DNA of 64,000 nucleotides from Nosema muscidifuracis (lineage: Eukaryota > Microsporidia > Nosematidae): the NCBI GenBank assembly GCA_028335825.1, contig JAIOKI010000020.1, forward strand, positions 248,001 through 312,000, written 5' to 3'. The notes below the pieces were generated by a model. The model saw only the letters and a program-made list of their open reading frames with translations, was not told the origin of the DNA and searched no databases. Each line of letters opens with the position of its first letter. The stretch's first letter is position 1. Positions 14,456-26,790 of this stretch are shown here, piece by piece. The translations under genes and the position numbers were made by a program.

Positions 14456-15423
14456 AATAAATAGTTTAATTATGAACTTGGAAGTTAAAAATGTATTTAT
14501 ATAGAATGAGTTTTAATGACTAGTATGATCTCCTCTTACATTAATTATTTCTATAAATATCTTATGCATACTATTTATAAGTTTTTTTGATAAAACTCTC
14601 TAGCATTCTTTGACACATTTCCAAATTTTAGTTTATAACTTGATAAATTCTCTATTGGATTTAAATTAATTGATTTGACTAGTCATACAATTTTTTAAAA
14701 GTCTTTTTTGTTGAAAAAATATTCCGATAAATATATCTTATTTTTCAGTTTTAAAAAAATTTAGGCATAATACGTCAATATATTTGACTGAAAGTAATGT
14801 TTTTTTATAAAAATCAATTTTTCTATGTCTCTCAAAGAAAAGCAATCCTAAATAATTAAACAATCACCTACAGATTTCATAGTTGATGATAAATATTTTT
14901 TCATAAGCCTAATATTTGGCTTTTTAACACAAACTTTCTTTCTTTCGAGCCAAATACCTTTTCTCAATCATAATTATTAAACATTATGTGATTGAAAGCC
15001 ACTTCATTATTTCTTTTCTCTGAGCTTTACCAAGTTGCAGTTTCCTAGTAACTACTTAACCAAAAACTACACTTATTCTTGCATTTCTTACGTCTATGCT
15101 TTATCAAATATTATCGAACTCAGATAATATATTTTTAATAAACAATTTAAGATTTTTTCAATAAATTGTAAAATTTTTTTTATTTTGAGTCTTTTGTCCT
15201 CGATAATGTTTAGATCGGTAAAGAGGTTAGCTTAGCATTGAAATTTCAGACTGCTTTTCCGAAATTCGACATCAATTCTTTTTTCAGAACTTAGATGTTT
15301 AGCCATGTGGGAAGAAAATAAAAAACTCTAAAATATATTATTTTTGGCAAGAAACTTATACTTCGTTAATATAAAAAATCTTTTTTTAACTTCCTAATTT
15401 ATAATTAAATCAATATATTTGTT

Positions 15424-15537
15424 CTAAAACATTAAGTAATATTTTACTTTATTAAAAAGTGAATCCTTAATATATTTATCAAACCTTAAAAGTATTTCAT
15501 AATTATTAGAAAAAATATAAATTAAATTCCATTAGTG
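15424..15537 (-). repeat. Right terminal inverted repeat of the Tc1/mariner element
   Basis: It is the inverted partner of 14,341-14,455. The outer tip ('attagtg' followed by TA) mirrors the left tip exactly over its first seven bases. Confidence 0.85.
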
Positions 15538-15539
15538 TA

Positions 15540-16200
15540 TTCAAATTCTTAACCTTTAACCAGACATTTACAATGAAATCGATTACCAGATTGAATTTAT
15601 AGAAATACATAAATATACACCTGTAGCCTTCAATAATGAAAAAATTATATTTAAAGAAGATAAGTTAGGAAGAGGTTTATTGAGCCTTTATCACCGTAGT
15701 AATATAATGTTATAAAAGCTAAATAAGCAATTTAAAAATACAAACCACTTTTTACGAGACAAGAAGCTATTATAAAAGTTCAAGTAAAGAAAAAACTCAC
15801 TTCCGGCTTATCGAGACAAAATATAAGCCTGAGGAAACAGACTTAACAAACAATAAAATAGAAGTCGCACAAAAACCAGATTATACATCGACATAGAAGA
15901 AAAATAATGCATAGAAGTTGTGTATTGAGGTATTAGATGAATATATAACTTTTAAAAACTTATCGACTTTCTTAAAAATTAAAAATAATTTTTTTAGCAA
16001 AAATAGAAATAGGTTTCTAGTAGATTGAGAATTGTGCTCTTATTGTAATTTATCATAAAATATTGTAGATCGCCTACTTCGAAATGCGAGAAATTCCTTG
16101 AATTGACCACATAAGAAGACATAATGAGGCTCTAAAATGCATTTATTTGTTTCTCAGCAATAAATAAGAAATTAGATCAATAAAGAAGTTACGTTATCAA
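15540..16200. other. AT-rich DNA with no identified gene
   Basis: Short interrupted lysine-rich frames on the plus strand may belong to the upstream part of the retroelement fossil that follows. Nothing can be named. Confidence 0.35.
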
Positions 16201-19200
16201 TAAGTATAAGAAACAATCTCTAATAAATGTGTTGAAATTAGAGTTTACACTTCAATTAAGATAGATATTAAAATAAAGAATAACAGATCAAACGTAGATA
16301 TTATAGATAAGAAAAAGGAATGTGATTTTAATTGTAGAAGTGTGAATACCTCTATTAAATTTGCAACAGGTCGAGACAGAAAAGCTAAGAAAATATGATT
16401 TATTAACAATCAAACTTACACAATTGGACGGTTAATTTTACCGTATGTAGTAACCTAAGTGTTTTTCAATAAACTTACATGATATACACAGTATAATACT
16501 AGAGATAACTGATCAAATTAAAGCATACATTCTGTCTGAAGTTATAAAAAGGACACTTGTAAGTATTTCGCTTGAATACAGAATAGATGGAGGCATTGAT
16601 AATAATCGTGGAACAATTAAGAAAGAACATCTTTGGCTTATTAAAAGCCTAAACGTATACGGCTTTATAATTTAATTATTTAACAGATTATATTACTATA
16701 CTCTCATTATTATAGTAAATAGAAAAGTTTAACATAGTAACAACTGAAATAAAGGAGAAGCAAGTGAGTCTTGTGGTCAATAAGTTATTACAGGAAGCAG
16801 ATGGAATTGAACCTAAAATTATGGTTTTAGAGAAGACTAGAATAATGAATATGAAGCAGGTGGTGCGGTGAGCATCTATTAAGTTACAAGAATATCTAGT
16901 TAAAAATTGCAATAAAGATCGAGAAATGTAATTAGAAGTAGATAAGCTGGAAGAAGAAAGATTTTAAGTAATAGAGAGACAATAGACGTTATAACATAAA
17001 ATATAAGAGAAGGGTTGAAATAAAAGACTATTAGAAGTATATCAAGGGTTGGCTCTTGTTTTGCTGGTAAATTTAATCAGCGCAGTGGTGAGTGTAATAT
17101 ATGTCATAAAAGTAAATATATTGCTAGATGATGCAACATCAGAAAAAGTAATATGAACAATCAAAGTGAAGAATATGAAAATAAAGAAGTTATGTATTTC
17201 AAAAAAACTATATGAGAAGGAAAATGCCATTAAAAGGATTATTACATTAGAAAAGATTATTAAGGTGTATCCGAGAATTTTGAAAGATAAAAAGTGAAGA
17301 TAGAATTTAAACCTGGTAGTAAATATGTTATTAAGATAGAGAAATAAGAGAATAGTGAGAAAAAGACAATACATACCACAAAGTATTAGGTTTAAAACAA
17401 AATAACAAATAAGAAATAACTAGAGATCATAATGTGGTTTATATTTAATCTAAACTAAACTCAAGGGCATTAGAGAATTCTAATTAAGATATGAGAGTTT
17501 CTAGTAATCTTATAGGCTTAAAAACTTGATTTAGAAATACTCCTCTGACTTTTCCACGAGGGTCGAATGAATTCATTGTGATTTGTTCGAAAGAAGAAGT
17601 TTACCACACAGAAATTGAAGAAAGACATAAATATAAGACGGAATTTGAATTGGTGAAAATTCTTATTATTGCTATATCATGATAATGGGATTCAAAAATC
17701 AACTCAAATTATGCAAAGAACTATGATTCGAATATTTGAATGTTTTTAAGAGAAAGGTTTAAAGTATACATGAGAAAAATAGTGGATAATATGAACTAAT
17801 GGTCAATACAAGGAAGATATAGTATAAGAAAAGGAATGTATAATTACTAAGGGTATTAATATATGTACTTAGCATTAAGTATGATAAAATAAAGAAAGAT
17901 AAAGCATAAATTTGACTGATGAACTTACAAATGCATTAAACTCAAAGAAAAAGTGGTGTTTGACATAAAATATCGAGAATGAGTTTAAAATTGTAAAATA
18001 AGACCTGAAAGATATGAACAAATTAAAAATACCTGATTACTTAAAAAATTAGATTGATAACAAATACACGTGGTACAGGTGTAGTAAAAGTTTTATTACA
18101 GACAAATCGAGATAGTAAATGGGATCCTATACAATTTTCATTGAAAAAAACCGACTTCTTAGAGAAGACATATTATATCAGAAAAAAGAAATGTTAGTAG
18201 TGTTCTGGGCAATAAAAATACAAGTATGAATTCAAAGGAAGGAATTTTTAGATGATGATGGATCATAAAGCGTTAAAAATAAGAAATAAACCAAGCTTTA
18301 ACAATAATAGAATGAACAGATGAATAGAAAGATACAAGAATTGGTTTAAAATACAATATGTTAAAGTGTAAAAGGATGATAGATGTAAATAAATTGAGTG
18401 AACAATTTCAAGAAAAGTATAGGTAAAATAGTGAAAAGAGTATAAAATTTGTAATCAAAAGATAGGAAGAAAAAAAATCAAAAATTTTGATTGATGTAGT
18501 TGAGTATTGTAAATTTAATTCAAGAAAGAAAACTGAAACACCAAAAAGTGAAAAAGAGTTTATTTATTATCTAGTTATATGAAGAAATAAACCATAAAGG
18601 TGTAAAAAGAAACTTATTAAAAGCTAAAATGAAGTTTTACTGGCCAAGAAAGTAACATCGAATTATTTAAAAACTGTGAGAAACAGAATCCAAGAGATAG
18701 GCAAAAAAATTATACTAGCCGCAAAGGAACAAATTCCCGTGGATATTAAAAAAATATAAGAATCAAAGAGATACGTTCTAGCAGGTATATATTATTTAAC
18801 AAAAGAACTGTATAAAAATATTAAGAGACAGAACAATAAATGAAATTATTAAATCACTAAAAGGATGGTTAAAAATGATAATGCAAAAAAATTGAGTGTA
18901 TAGAGTTTAAAATGGTATATTATAACAATGGAGTTAATCCTAGAAGAGTAAACAGCGATTCACACAGAAATAAATGAAAGAGCAATACGATCTGTTAGAA
19001 TATAAAATTTCATTGACAATAAGAGCTCCAAGAGTTATGAATTGAAACGTATTCAGAATAAATTATGACATCACTAAGATGTCTTGAAATAAATAAGAAA
19101 TATAGATTAGAACAATAAAGCTATCAATCTTTTCTTAAAATATAGCTGTCATTATATCATAATATGGCTTATATTAAAATAAAAATTTATATGCGAGATT

Positions 19201-19385
19201 TAAAATCGAAATTATTATTTTAGTATGAAACAAAATAAACATCTTCTAGTCCGAGAAAAAGGTCAACTGAAACAAACAATAAGAAAAGGTGATTTAAAAT
19301 TAGGCGATAAGAAATTAAAACGAGTATTTGACAAGTAATAGGTAGGGTATATAACGTATCTCGACTGAAAATACATAACTCAAAA
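16200..19385 (+). mobile_element. Ty3/gypsy-like LTR retrotransposon fossil (RT, RNase H, integrase)
   Basis: Plus-strand fragments keep the gypsy domain order. An RNase H segment 'EMLVVFWAIK' with a downstream 'MMMDHKALK' lies at about 18,188-18,280. The zinc-binding start of integrase, 'NHKGVKRNLLKAKMKFYWPRK', lies near 18,590-18,655. Further integrase-like fragments reach about 18,900. Earlier DNA (16.3-18.1 kb) has reverse-transcriptase-like pieces. The copy is broken many times. It abuts a LINE fragment in opposite orientation at about 19,385, and terminal repeats were not found. Confidence 0.7.
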
Positions 19386-19850
19386 GCAGTTAAAGAGATG
19401 TCTATCTTCTCTTTTCTGGCTATTTCTTTTACTAAGGCCTCATTATCTATGTCTGTAAGAGTTTTCGCTCTCTTGATATAATTCTCCTCTTTTATTCCCT
19501 CACTCTAGTTAAATTCCCTGCTTCGTTTACGAGGGCATTTTTTGATCTTTTCTTTATCATAGCGTTATAAATAGTCTCCTTAAACTTTTCACAATAAAAC
19601 ATCTTTACATTATCTCAGCCTTTCCTCGGCATCTGCTTCCATATGCTCAAAACTGCTTAGTAGGCTTGTAATTCTTTCAATATTACTATCAAAGAGGATA
19701 AGTTGATGAAAAACTTAGGGTCTACAAATTCTTTACTAGTTATGATCTTGTCAGCTTTATGTTATATTTTATCGGTACGAGCTGTTATTGTTTTATTCAT
19801 CCTTATATTGCTAAAATATAATGTTTTAATTAATATTTAACAATTTGATC
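19385..19850 (-). mobile_element. R4/Dong-like LINE, 5'-end fragment
   Basis: The minus strand matches the 5' ends of the two larger copies at 25.56-26.0 kb and 29.59-30.1 kb. The shared block around 19,610-19,680 encodes 'LSIWKQMPRK', followed by an Arg/Lys-rich helix. Only the 5' end is present, which is the opposite of ordinary 5' truncation. The rest must have been lost or displaced, probably at the junction with the retroelement fossil at about 19,385. No separate open frame survives. Confidence 0.65.
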
Positions 19851-21520
19851 AAATATTTATAGCATTATATGTCTGAAATATATATTTTTTTAATTAAGAT
19901 TATTGGTAAGTTTATCATAATTAGTATTTAAATTCTAGCATTTTTTTGTAATTAATTTTATATTATGTATATCTATTACTTCAAAGACCTAAATATAAAT
20001 TCTGTCACTACTTTGCTTAACAAAAATTCGTTTGGCAAATATGCAATTTTTAAGTTATATATCTACGAATATCGATCAATTCTAGTATCATAACTACCAA
20101 TAATAATACATCGCTTATTTGACCATAAAGAATGATCCTATATACTTTTTGCTATTATCTTACTGTACGAACCAACTTTTTTTAAAAAAATACATTCTCA
20201 TAGTTAAATTAATATATGTCAGTATAATTTGAATTTTTTTAAGAAATTATTATCTAATCATTTTAAATATTATGCATATTAAAATAGTCTTCTCTGTACG
20301 ATTTTTATCTAAACACTTTGTTAAATCTTAAATGTTGATAATCTCATTTTGATTTTTCAAAAAATAACTGACATAATCCAATATTTAACCCTTTTACATG
20401 TTTCATATTTTTTACGAAAAAATCTTTTTAATGGTAATTTACAATTTATAATTAATTCAAAATAATCATAAAAATCTGTTTCAAAAATTTATAAATTTCT
20501 AACTTCATCTCATGATTCATAGAAACAGAATAAAAAAGTTTTGGATACTACTCTAGATTTTCATTAAGTCTTGTATACATACAAGAATCCAAAGGTTGAT
20601 TTTGTAATCTGACGATAAAAGTATTGAAGAAAAATCAATGAGAAATAAAAAGCTAAGATATAAAAGTACCGAGAAACAAAGCAAATATTAAATAAAAACT
20701 TTTTATTCCTTTAAAAATCATTTTAACATTTTTAATATTATACATTATGTATATTACACTCAAAAGTACAATTTATATAGGTATTTTATCAAATAACTTA
20801 ATAAATTATCAAAATAATACAATTTGTTAAATTTTTATAATTTGCTAAACTGATACAAATTTGGATTATTTAATTATGTATTTATAGTAAAGAGTGAATA
20901 ATTTCAAAATTATCTATTTATTAATTATTGTTATTAAAGATGTTTTAAAAACTTTTACTTTTAAACCTCAACTGTTATTAAATTACATTCTTTATATAAT
21001 ATACAAAAAAATTGTATTTAAATTTATTTGTAAATTTAATTCTTTTTTTAATATTAAATCATACTTTTAACGAGTTTGTAATATCAATGTATAACTACAA
21101 TCAAATTTAGTTAAAATAAATTTCTATTATTTATTAATACCTTCTCTATATTTTCTGAAAAATTATTTGCAGTAAACTTTTAACCAAATTTTATTTATCA
21201 TTTATGTATAGATAATTATAGATTTTGAATTAGTATAAAAATACTAATATTATAATATTTTACGTAGTTCATTCTTCTAAAGTTTTTTAGAAAAGTAAAA
21301 ATCCTTAAAGTTAGTATTTTCTTTCTTTGTTTTGTTGTTAAATAGAAAAATACATGAAGATTATTTTCAAAGAAAAATCTGTTTAGATATTTCAGCATTA
21401 TAGAACTAAAAAATAATAGCTTCAGTAATACAATTATAAAGAAAATATTAAAATTAATCTTTTTTTGATTACTTAAGATACTAAAATAATTAATCAATTA
21501 TAAAATTACATTTTGGAATT
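19850..21520. other. Very AT-rich spacer with no identified gene
   Basis: This is some of the most AT-rich DNA in the window. The 93-codon minus-strand frame at 21,216-21,497 is Phe/Leu/Ile/Asn-rich, as expected by chance. No element motifs are visible. It forms the left flank of the only convincing host gene. Confidence 0.45.
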
Positions 21521-21532
21521 TAATTTATTTTA

Positions 21533-21785
21533 ATCAATCATTTAATATATAAAGAATAATAAATTAGTAATCGTAGAATTACTTTTAAAATTAATTTAAT
21601 TTATCAAGTATTTAATATATGCAGAATATTAAATTAATTGTAAAATTAAACCCGAAATATAATTTAATTTATCAAGTATTTAATAATACAGAATATTAAA
21701 TTAATTGTAAAATAAAACCAGAAATATAATTTAATTTATCAAGTATTTAATAATACAGAATATTAAATTAATTAATTGTAAATTC
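21533..21785. repeat. Tandem repeat, 67-68 bp unit, about 3.5 copies
   Basis: The phrase 'ttatcaagtatttaat' recurs at 21,601, 21,669 and 21,736, giving periods of 68 and 67 bp. Each copy continues with 'cagaatattaaattaatt'. A more divergent unit precedes it from about 21,533, and a partial echo ('aattgtaaaattaaacct') lies near 21,842. The array ends about 125 bp before the start of the 307-codon gene. Confidence 0.9.
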
Positions 21786-21908
21786 AGACTTGAAAATAAA
21801 TTCAAATAAAAATATCTTTATTCAACCGAAATAATAAAAAATTGTAAAATTAAACCTAAAATATATTTAATTGAAATTGGATTCATTAATTCAATATGAT
21901 AAAATATT

Positions 21909-22832
21909 ATGACAAATACTTTATTAAATAAATTTGATTTTTCATTTATTTTCAAAAAAAAGTATAAAAGCGTCTTTTTTTACAATATTATGGATGAAGG
22001 TATTGTTTTAATTGAACAACCTAAAGAACTAAATAATGAAGAATTTGATCAATGGATAAATTCTAATCTTATTGTACTTGATAATATTTGTGAAGATATC
22101 AAAGACGAATCAATTGACAATAAAGAAGAAATTAAAGATTATATCGATTATCATGCAAGATGCTTGGTTCAACTCACAAGACAGATGTGTAAATGTGATC
22201 AAAATTGTGTTGATGAGTATTATCAGGATGTAATTTTTTACACTTCTTGTCATAATAAGGATATAGAAGTTATAATAAAATCTCAAGACCATTTACCATG
22301 CAAAGGTTTTGATATTAAAATTGTAGATGGTACTATGCATAAGGTTACTGATATTGATTTTCCTAAAATTAGTGGCGAAAAATTTATCAGTTCATTGTAT
22401 AATTTATGTTTTGATGGTTCTGATTATTTTAAAGAAGTTCAATGTGCTGCTTATGAATTAAAAGATGAATGTGGAAATGATAAAGAATGTTTAAGAATGA
22501 AATTATTACCAGTATCATTGAGAGGATGCTTTAATACAAAAACAAAAGATCAGTTCAAAGAAATTGAAGATATGATAGGATTTCAAGATATGAATACTAC
22601 TTTCGAGGATCTACAGGTACGTGTAATAAAATCGTTTAATTCTAAAATAGAACATTTAGATGATTTAAATCCCGAGTTTCTAGTTCAAGAATCTAATACT
22701 GAATTATTATCTATTACTAATCTTTCTGTTTCTGTTTTCTTTGTATCTCTATTAGGATTTATGGCTTATAAACTTTTTAAGAATAAACCCAAGACTAATA
22801 TTATCAGGAATGAAACTAATACTGAAGTTTAA
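21909..22832 (+). CDS. Hypothetical Cys-rich single-pass membrane protein
   Basis: This is a 307-codon open frame in DNA where chance frames rarely exceed 90 codons, so it is very likely a real host gene. I do not recognise the family. The protein is acidic in its N-terminal half. It has about a dozen cysteines between residues 70 and 210, several in close groups such as 'CKCDQNC' and 'DECGNDKEC', suggesting disulfides or metal binding. A hydrophobic segment at about residues 270-290 ('SVSVFFVSLLGFMAYKLF') is followed by a short basic tail, consistent with a tail-anchored or type I-like membrane protein with a small inner tail. No clear N-terminal signal peptide is visible from the first Met. 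A second in-frame Met at residue 28 ('MDEGIVLIEQ', near 21,990) is a plausible alternative start. It stands alone, with a tandem repeat upstream and a LINE on the opposite strand downstream. Confidence 0.8.
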   Translation: MTNTLLNKFDFSFIFKKKYKSVFFYNIMDEGIVLIEQPKELNNEEFDQWINSNLIVLDNICEDIKDESIDNKEEIKDYIDYHARCLVQLTRQMCKCDQNCVDEYYQDVIFYTSCHNKDIEVIIKSQDHLPCKGFDIKIVDGTMHKVTDIDFPKISGEKFISSLYNLCFDGSDYFKEVQCAAYELKDECGNDKECLRMKLLPVSLRGCFNTKTKDQFKEIEDMIGFQDMNTTFEDLQVRVIKSFNSKIEHLDDLNPEFLVQESNTELLSITNLSVSVFFVSLLGFMAYKLFKNKPKTNIIRNETNTEV

Positions 22833-22929
22833 TTAAAAAATTAATTTAATATGTGTATAATAAAAATATATGTAAAAATAGACATATTAAACAAGTAAAA
22901 TTATTTATTTGGTTATATTTTTTTATTCA

Positions 22930-25900
22930 TCATACAAAAAGTTTTACTTTCAAAGCAGTAGGTCCTGTATTCTCACTTTCTTCTTCTTCAATGTCTATGA
23001 AATCAATACTTACCTTACACTGTTTATCTATCATCAGTGTTTTCAAGGTCATCTTTAGGATTCTTTTTAGAATACACGTCTTTTTTATGCTTTTTGATTT
23101 GAACTCTGCTTTATATTGTCGATGGTGATTTGTCACCATATAAAGAATTATTTTTAGTTTAAATTTATACAGCGATACCAAATGATTTGCTAACAGATCA
23201 TAATTATGTTTTTCTTTGTTTCTACTGTACTTAGATTATTGAACCTCACTATCCCAACTTCCACGATAATAACTCATTTCCCGATTTTATCAATAATAAA
23301 TATGTCAGGTTGTATTTAACTTTAATCGCGTTTTAGATTCATGATTATATTCATATCTCTATATTTTTTGTTAATATACACATCTAGACAGAGTTATTCC
23401 GTATCTTTCTGTTATTCATTAATCCATAGTTTCTGCATATTTGAGATGTATACACCTCAGTGTCTCATTGAATCGTTTCATGTAGTCATGTGTCAACATC
23501 CTATCACACTGGGTTTTCATATAGTTAACTGTTTTATGTAATTCATTACAGTGTGTGGGCATATATGTTTTTTGTTGAGAAACGAATTTCTATCTTGTAG
23601 TGCACACACGAACTCTATTCTCTTTATGATATGATATCTTTTGTAAACCAGATCACCGAGTCTTTTACATTTACTACTGGATATTATTTATATCTACATA
23701 GTTTTGTGCGGTTGAGTTTTTTCTAATCTTATTATATAGGGGTTTTTTATGGACGTAAATTCTATTCTAGCCAAATGCGTATTGCTTTTCTGCGGCTTAT
23801 ATTTTTTGCTATTTTCTAAAGCATTAAAAACTGAAGCAAAATCCCCTCACTCTTGTGCTCTATATTTATCAGGCTTCTTTCTAATTTTATTCTGGGCAAG
23901 TACAATCTTTATTTCAAGCCAGTCTGTGGATGCTTGCAATTTTTTAAAAAATATTCCGGATTGCATCGTCGAGTTCTTTAAGTTCATTAGGTTTTGCCTC
24001 TATAATTACAATATAATTGTTAATCAGCAAAATTGAATGTTCATTGATTGATTTAAACAGGTTTTCAGCATTCAAATTTGTTCAACGCATTTTCTCAAAT
24101 CTTAGTTTCAATGCCTCCTAAATCCTTTTCTTTATCTTCAATAGATCTCAAATATTTATAACTTTCATGACTTCCTAGAAGTATAGCATTATTTGTACAC
24201 GCCTCAGCGTTAGTCGCTGATTTTTCTACATTAATTTCCAGTCCTACTATCTTAAAAACATTTGGGTCAAGTTTATCATTATCCTCTACCAAAATCTTAA
24301 GATCATCTATAAACAAGAAGTTTTTGCAAGAGAAAGCACATCCTCAGAATCAATTTCATTTTTTGGATATATATCATTTAACATTTTTCTTAATAAATTC
24401 ATAATACAAGTAACATCAGAAAGAGCTATTCCTTATATAATTCCTCTTTTAACTCTTTTATTTAACATTAATTCATTACCAGCTATAATTTCTGATCTTC
24501 AGTTTTTACCCTTTATTAAGTATTCGTGATTTACAGAGTCATACAACTTTTTTACATCTATTTATATAGTCTTTAACTTGTATTCATATCTCTTGTTGAG
24601 TGTTATATTTGTGAGTGTTTGTACTTTTCTGGATGTACCTATCTGATTTTCGCAGAGAAGATATTTTGTCTCAAATATTCTGTAATACATATACTGCACA
24701 TTTTGTTATTAGATATACAGGATATTGGTCTAAAATTCTTTCCACTCAAAGATTAATTTTGGTATTAGATATGTCGTCCCTTATAGAACAACTCTTCTTC
24801 GAGATTACTTTTCAGGCAAAGCAGTCTAACTATCTTGTATACATCTTTATGTAGAGATGACATGTATTTTATAAAAAAGTTACACATTTTATCTAGTCAC
24901 GCGACCTTTAAGTTCGGAGGAGACCTACCATTTCCTTAAATTCTTCTTTTGAAACAAATACTTTTCTTCTTGCATATTTAGGTTACATTGTGGCATATAT
25001 TCTTCACAATTTACTATATCCTTTTTTGAGCTTCACACATTGTAAACCATAACTCTTTCATTTCTTAAGCTTTACGTTATGTGCTGTATTATTATCCTGA
25101 TTATCTTGTATAACTCAAAGTCGGCATTTTCTTTTTAAATTATTTATCTCTGGAATAATCTTGCAACTTTTTATTGTAAAATAATATACCATCATCTGTA
25201 AAAAGAAATCATAGCCGTGAAGTTTTTCTGTTTTGCAAGAATTAATTTCTTTGACCGCATATGCCTTCTCGTCTCCCTTATCTGCTGTGATATAATACTC
25301 TCTCTGTCGTCTATAAATTTACAGAGCATCTCGTGCGTACCTTTTCAAATTCAGCTATTTTCTTAAGTATACATTTTTCTTGATGAGTGAGCTGTTTAGA
25401 GTATTTTAGCCAAATCTACCATATTATTTATGGTATGTTTGTATAAAAAATTATCGATTATTAAATTAATAGAGCATAAGTTTTTTATATCTAGCTTTAC
25501 TGAATATATTTTCTGTTTTCATTCTGTCCCGTAAACTTTTTTTCTATCTTAATCTTAGGCCATGTTTTCTTAAACTATTTGTCTATCTTCCTTTGCCTAC
25601 CTATCTCTTTTACTGAGGTCTCATTGTCTATTTTTGTAAGATTTTTACTCTCTTAATATTCCTCTACTATAGTTAAATTCTCTGCTATGTTGAAGAGGAT
25701 CTTTTGTGCTCTTCTCTTTATCATAACATCATAAATAGTTACCTTAAACTTTTTACACTATAACATCCTTACTTTATTTCAGTCTTCCCTCGGCATCTAC
25801 TTGCATATATACAAAACTGCTTAGTAGGCCTGTACTTCTTCCGGAATTGCCATAAAAGAGGATAAGTTGATGAAAATTTAGGGTTTGAATATTCTTTATT

Positions 25901-26000
25901 ACTAGTTTTCTTGTATAATTCATGTTATAATTTATCAGTCAAGCTGTTGTTGTTTTACAATTTTTTATTCAGCTACTTTTTGTTTTTTCACTCATCTATT
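22930..26000 (-). mobile_element. R4/Dong-like LINE, near full-length but decayed (minus strand)
   Basis: The element reads from about 26,000 (5') to about 22,930 (3'). Its 5' block (25,560-25,870) matches the fragment at 19.4-19.85 kb and the copy at 29.6-30.1 kb. The catalytic box 'FIDDLKILVEDND' starts an open piece at 24,095-24,316, which continues with 'EINVEKSATN' and 'ESYKYL'. Near 23,430-23,560 'RFNETLRCIHLK' marks the region before the restriction-like endonuclease. The last piece (22,930-23,181) contains 'ILKMTLKT', equivalent to 'ILKITLES' in the neighbouring copy. Stops and shifts interrupt it throughout. It lies head-to-tail with the next copy, separated by about 0.8 kb. Confidence 0.7.
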
Positions 26001-26790
26001 TATTTTTATTATTATCATATAATGTTAATTCAATATAATTATTTTGTCGTATAAACTTTCATCTATATAAACTAATATAATTTTGGATAGAAAATAAACA
26101 GAAATTTACAGCTCTGTTTTGCCGACACACGTAATCATACATTCTTATATTGTAAGAATAAGGTTATTTTAAGTCACGTAGTATTATTTTATTAGCGGAT
26201 ACTTTTATAATACATTCTAAAATTTTAACAAAATTTATGATTCTCAAAAATAGTCATAAGATTTATTTCAATCATTATAAGATCTTACTTTCTCAATGCT
26301 TATTATCATAGATATTTTGATCATTCTCTGATAATTTGTTAGTTAAATTAAGAAACATCTCTTTAGATAAACATCCTAATGGTGGTAATATAAATATGGT
26401 TTCGTGATCTAAATATTATTTTTTTAATTTGTTGTTCAATAGTTAAAAATATAAATATTTAAGCTAGTAATACTACTTAATAAGAGATTTACATTTTATT
26501 CTATTTACTAGATGCATACACAAGTATTTATAAAAATACATTCACGTTAAATATCAAAAATAACAATTTCTTTTTATGTTAATTTTAAGTCTGATAAGAA
26601 AAGAATTTTTTTCTTCTGTTTTGTTTAATCAAGTTTGTATTAAAATGTTTGAGAGCTTTTTAAGTACAATTGACATCTGTATTTTCTCTAGCTAAAAACA
26701 TAGCTTTGTATAATACAAATTCCTATCAGATGATTGAAAAAATAAATTATTTTTGTTGGAGTATAATTTTATGATGTCTTATCTTATTCT
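26000..26790. other. AT-rich DNA between two LINE copies
   Basis: No gene or element motif is seen. It may include the untranslated ends of the two flanking LINEs. Confidence 0.4.

Larger units (their letters stand above)
14341..15537 (-). mobile_element. Tc1/mariner-like DNA transposon, non-autonomous by decay
   Basis: The two ends are inverted copies of each other over about 114 bp. They begin 'cactaatg' on the left and end 'attagtg' on the right, and each is flanked by TA (14,339-14,340 and 15,538-15,539), the target dinucleotide duplicated by this superfamily. The length of 1,197 bp fits a single-gene mariner. On the minus strand the interior retains 'INLNPIENLS' near 14,645-14,685, the relic of the 'SPDLNPIENLW' block that carries the third catalytic acidic region, preceded by 'FFQQK' near 14,715, where 'FQQDNA' is expected. 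The transposase frame is broken by many stops, so the copy is dead, yet its ends are still recognisable. Confidence 0.82.

Noticed and set aside
17042-17374. Minus-strand 110-codon hydrophobic open frame that could look like a membrane protein
   Set aside because: It is Phe/Leu/Ile/Ser-rich, as expected for the reverse complement of lysine-rich AT DNA, and lies antisense within a gypsy fossil.
21216-21497. Minus-strand 93-codon open frame upstream of the host gene
   Set aside because: Its composition (Phe, Leu, Ile, Asn, Lys) matches random very AT-rich DNA; no domain or start context supports it.
22853-23128. Plus-strand 91-codon frame just after the 307-codon gene
   Set aside because: It is antisense to the 3' end of the minus-strand R4-like LINE, which has a better-supported reading on the other strand.
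23749-24036. Plus-strand 95-codon frame with hydrophobic segments
   Set aside because: It lies inside the minus-strand LINE between recognisable RT blocks and reads as a composition-driven shadow.
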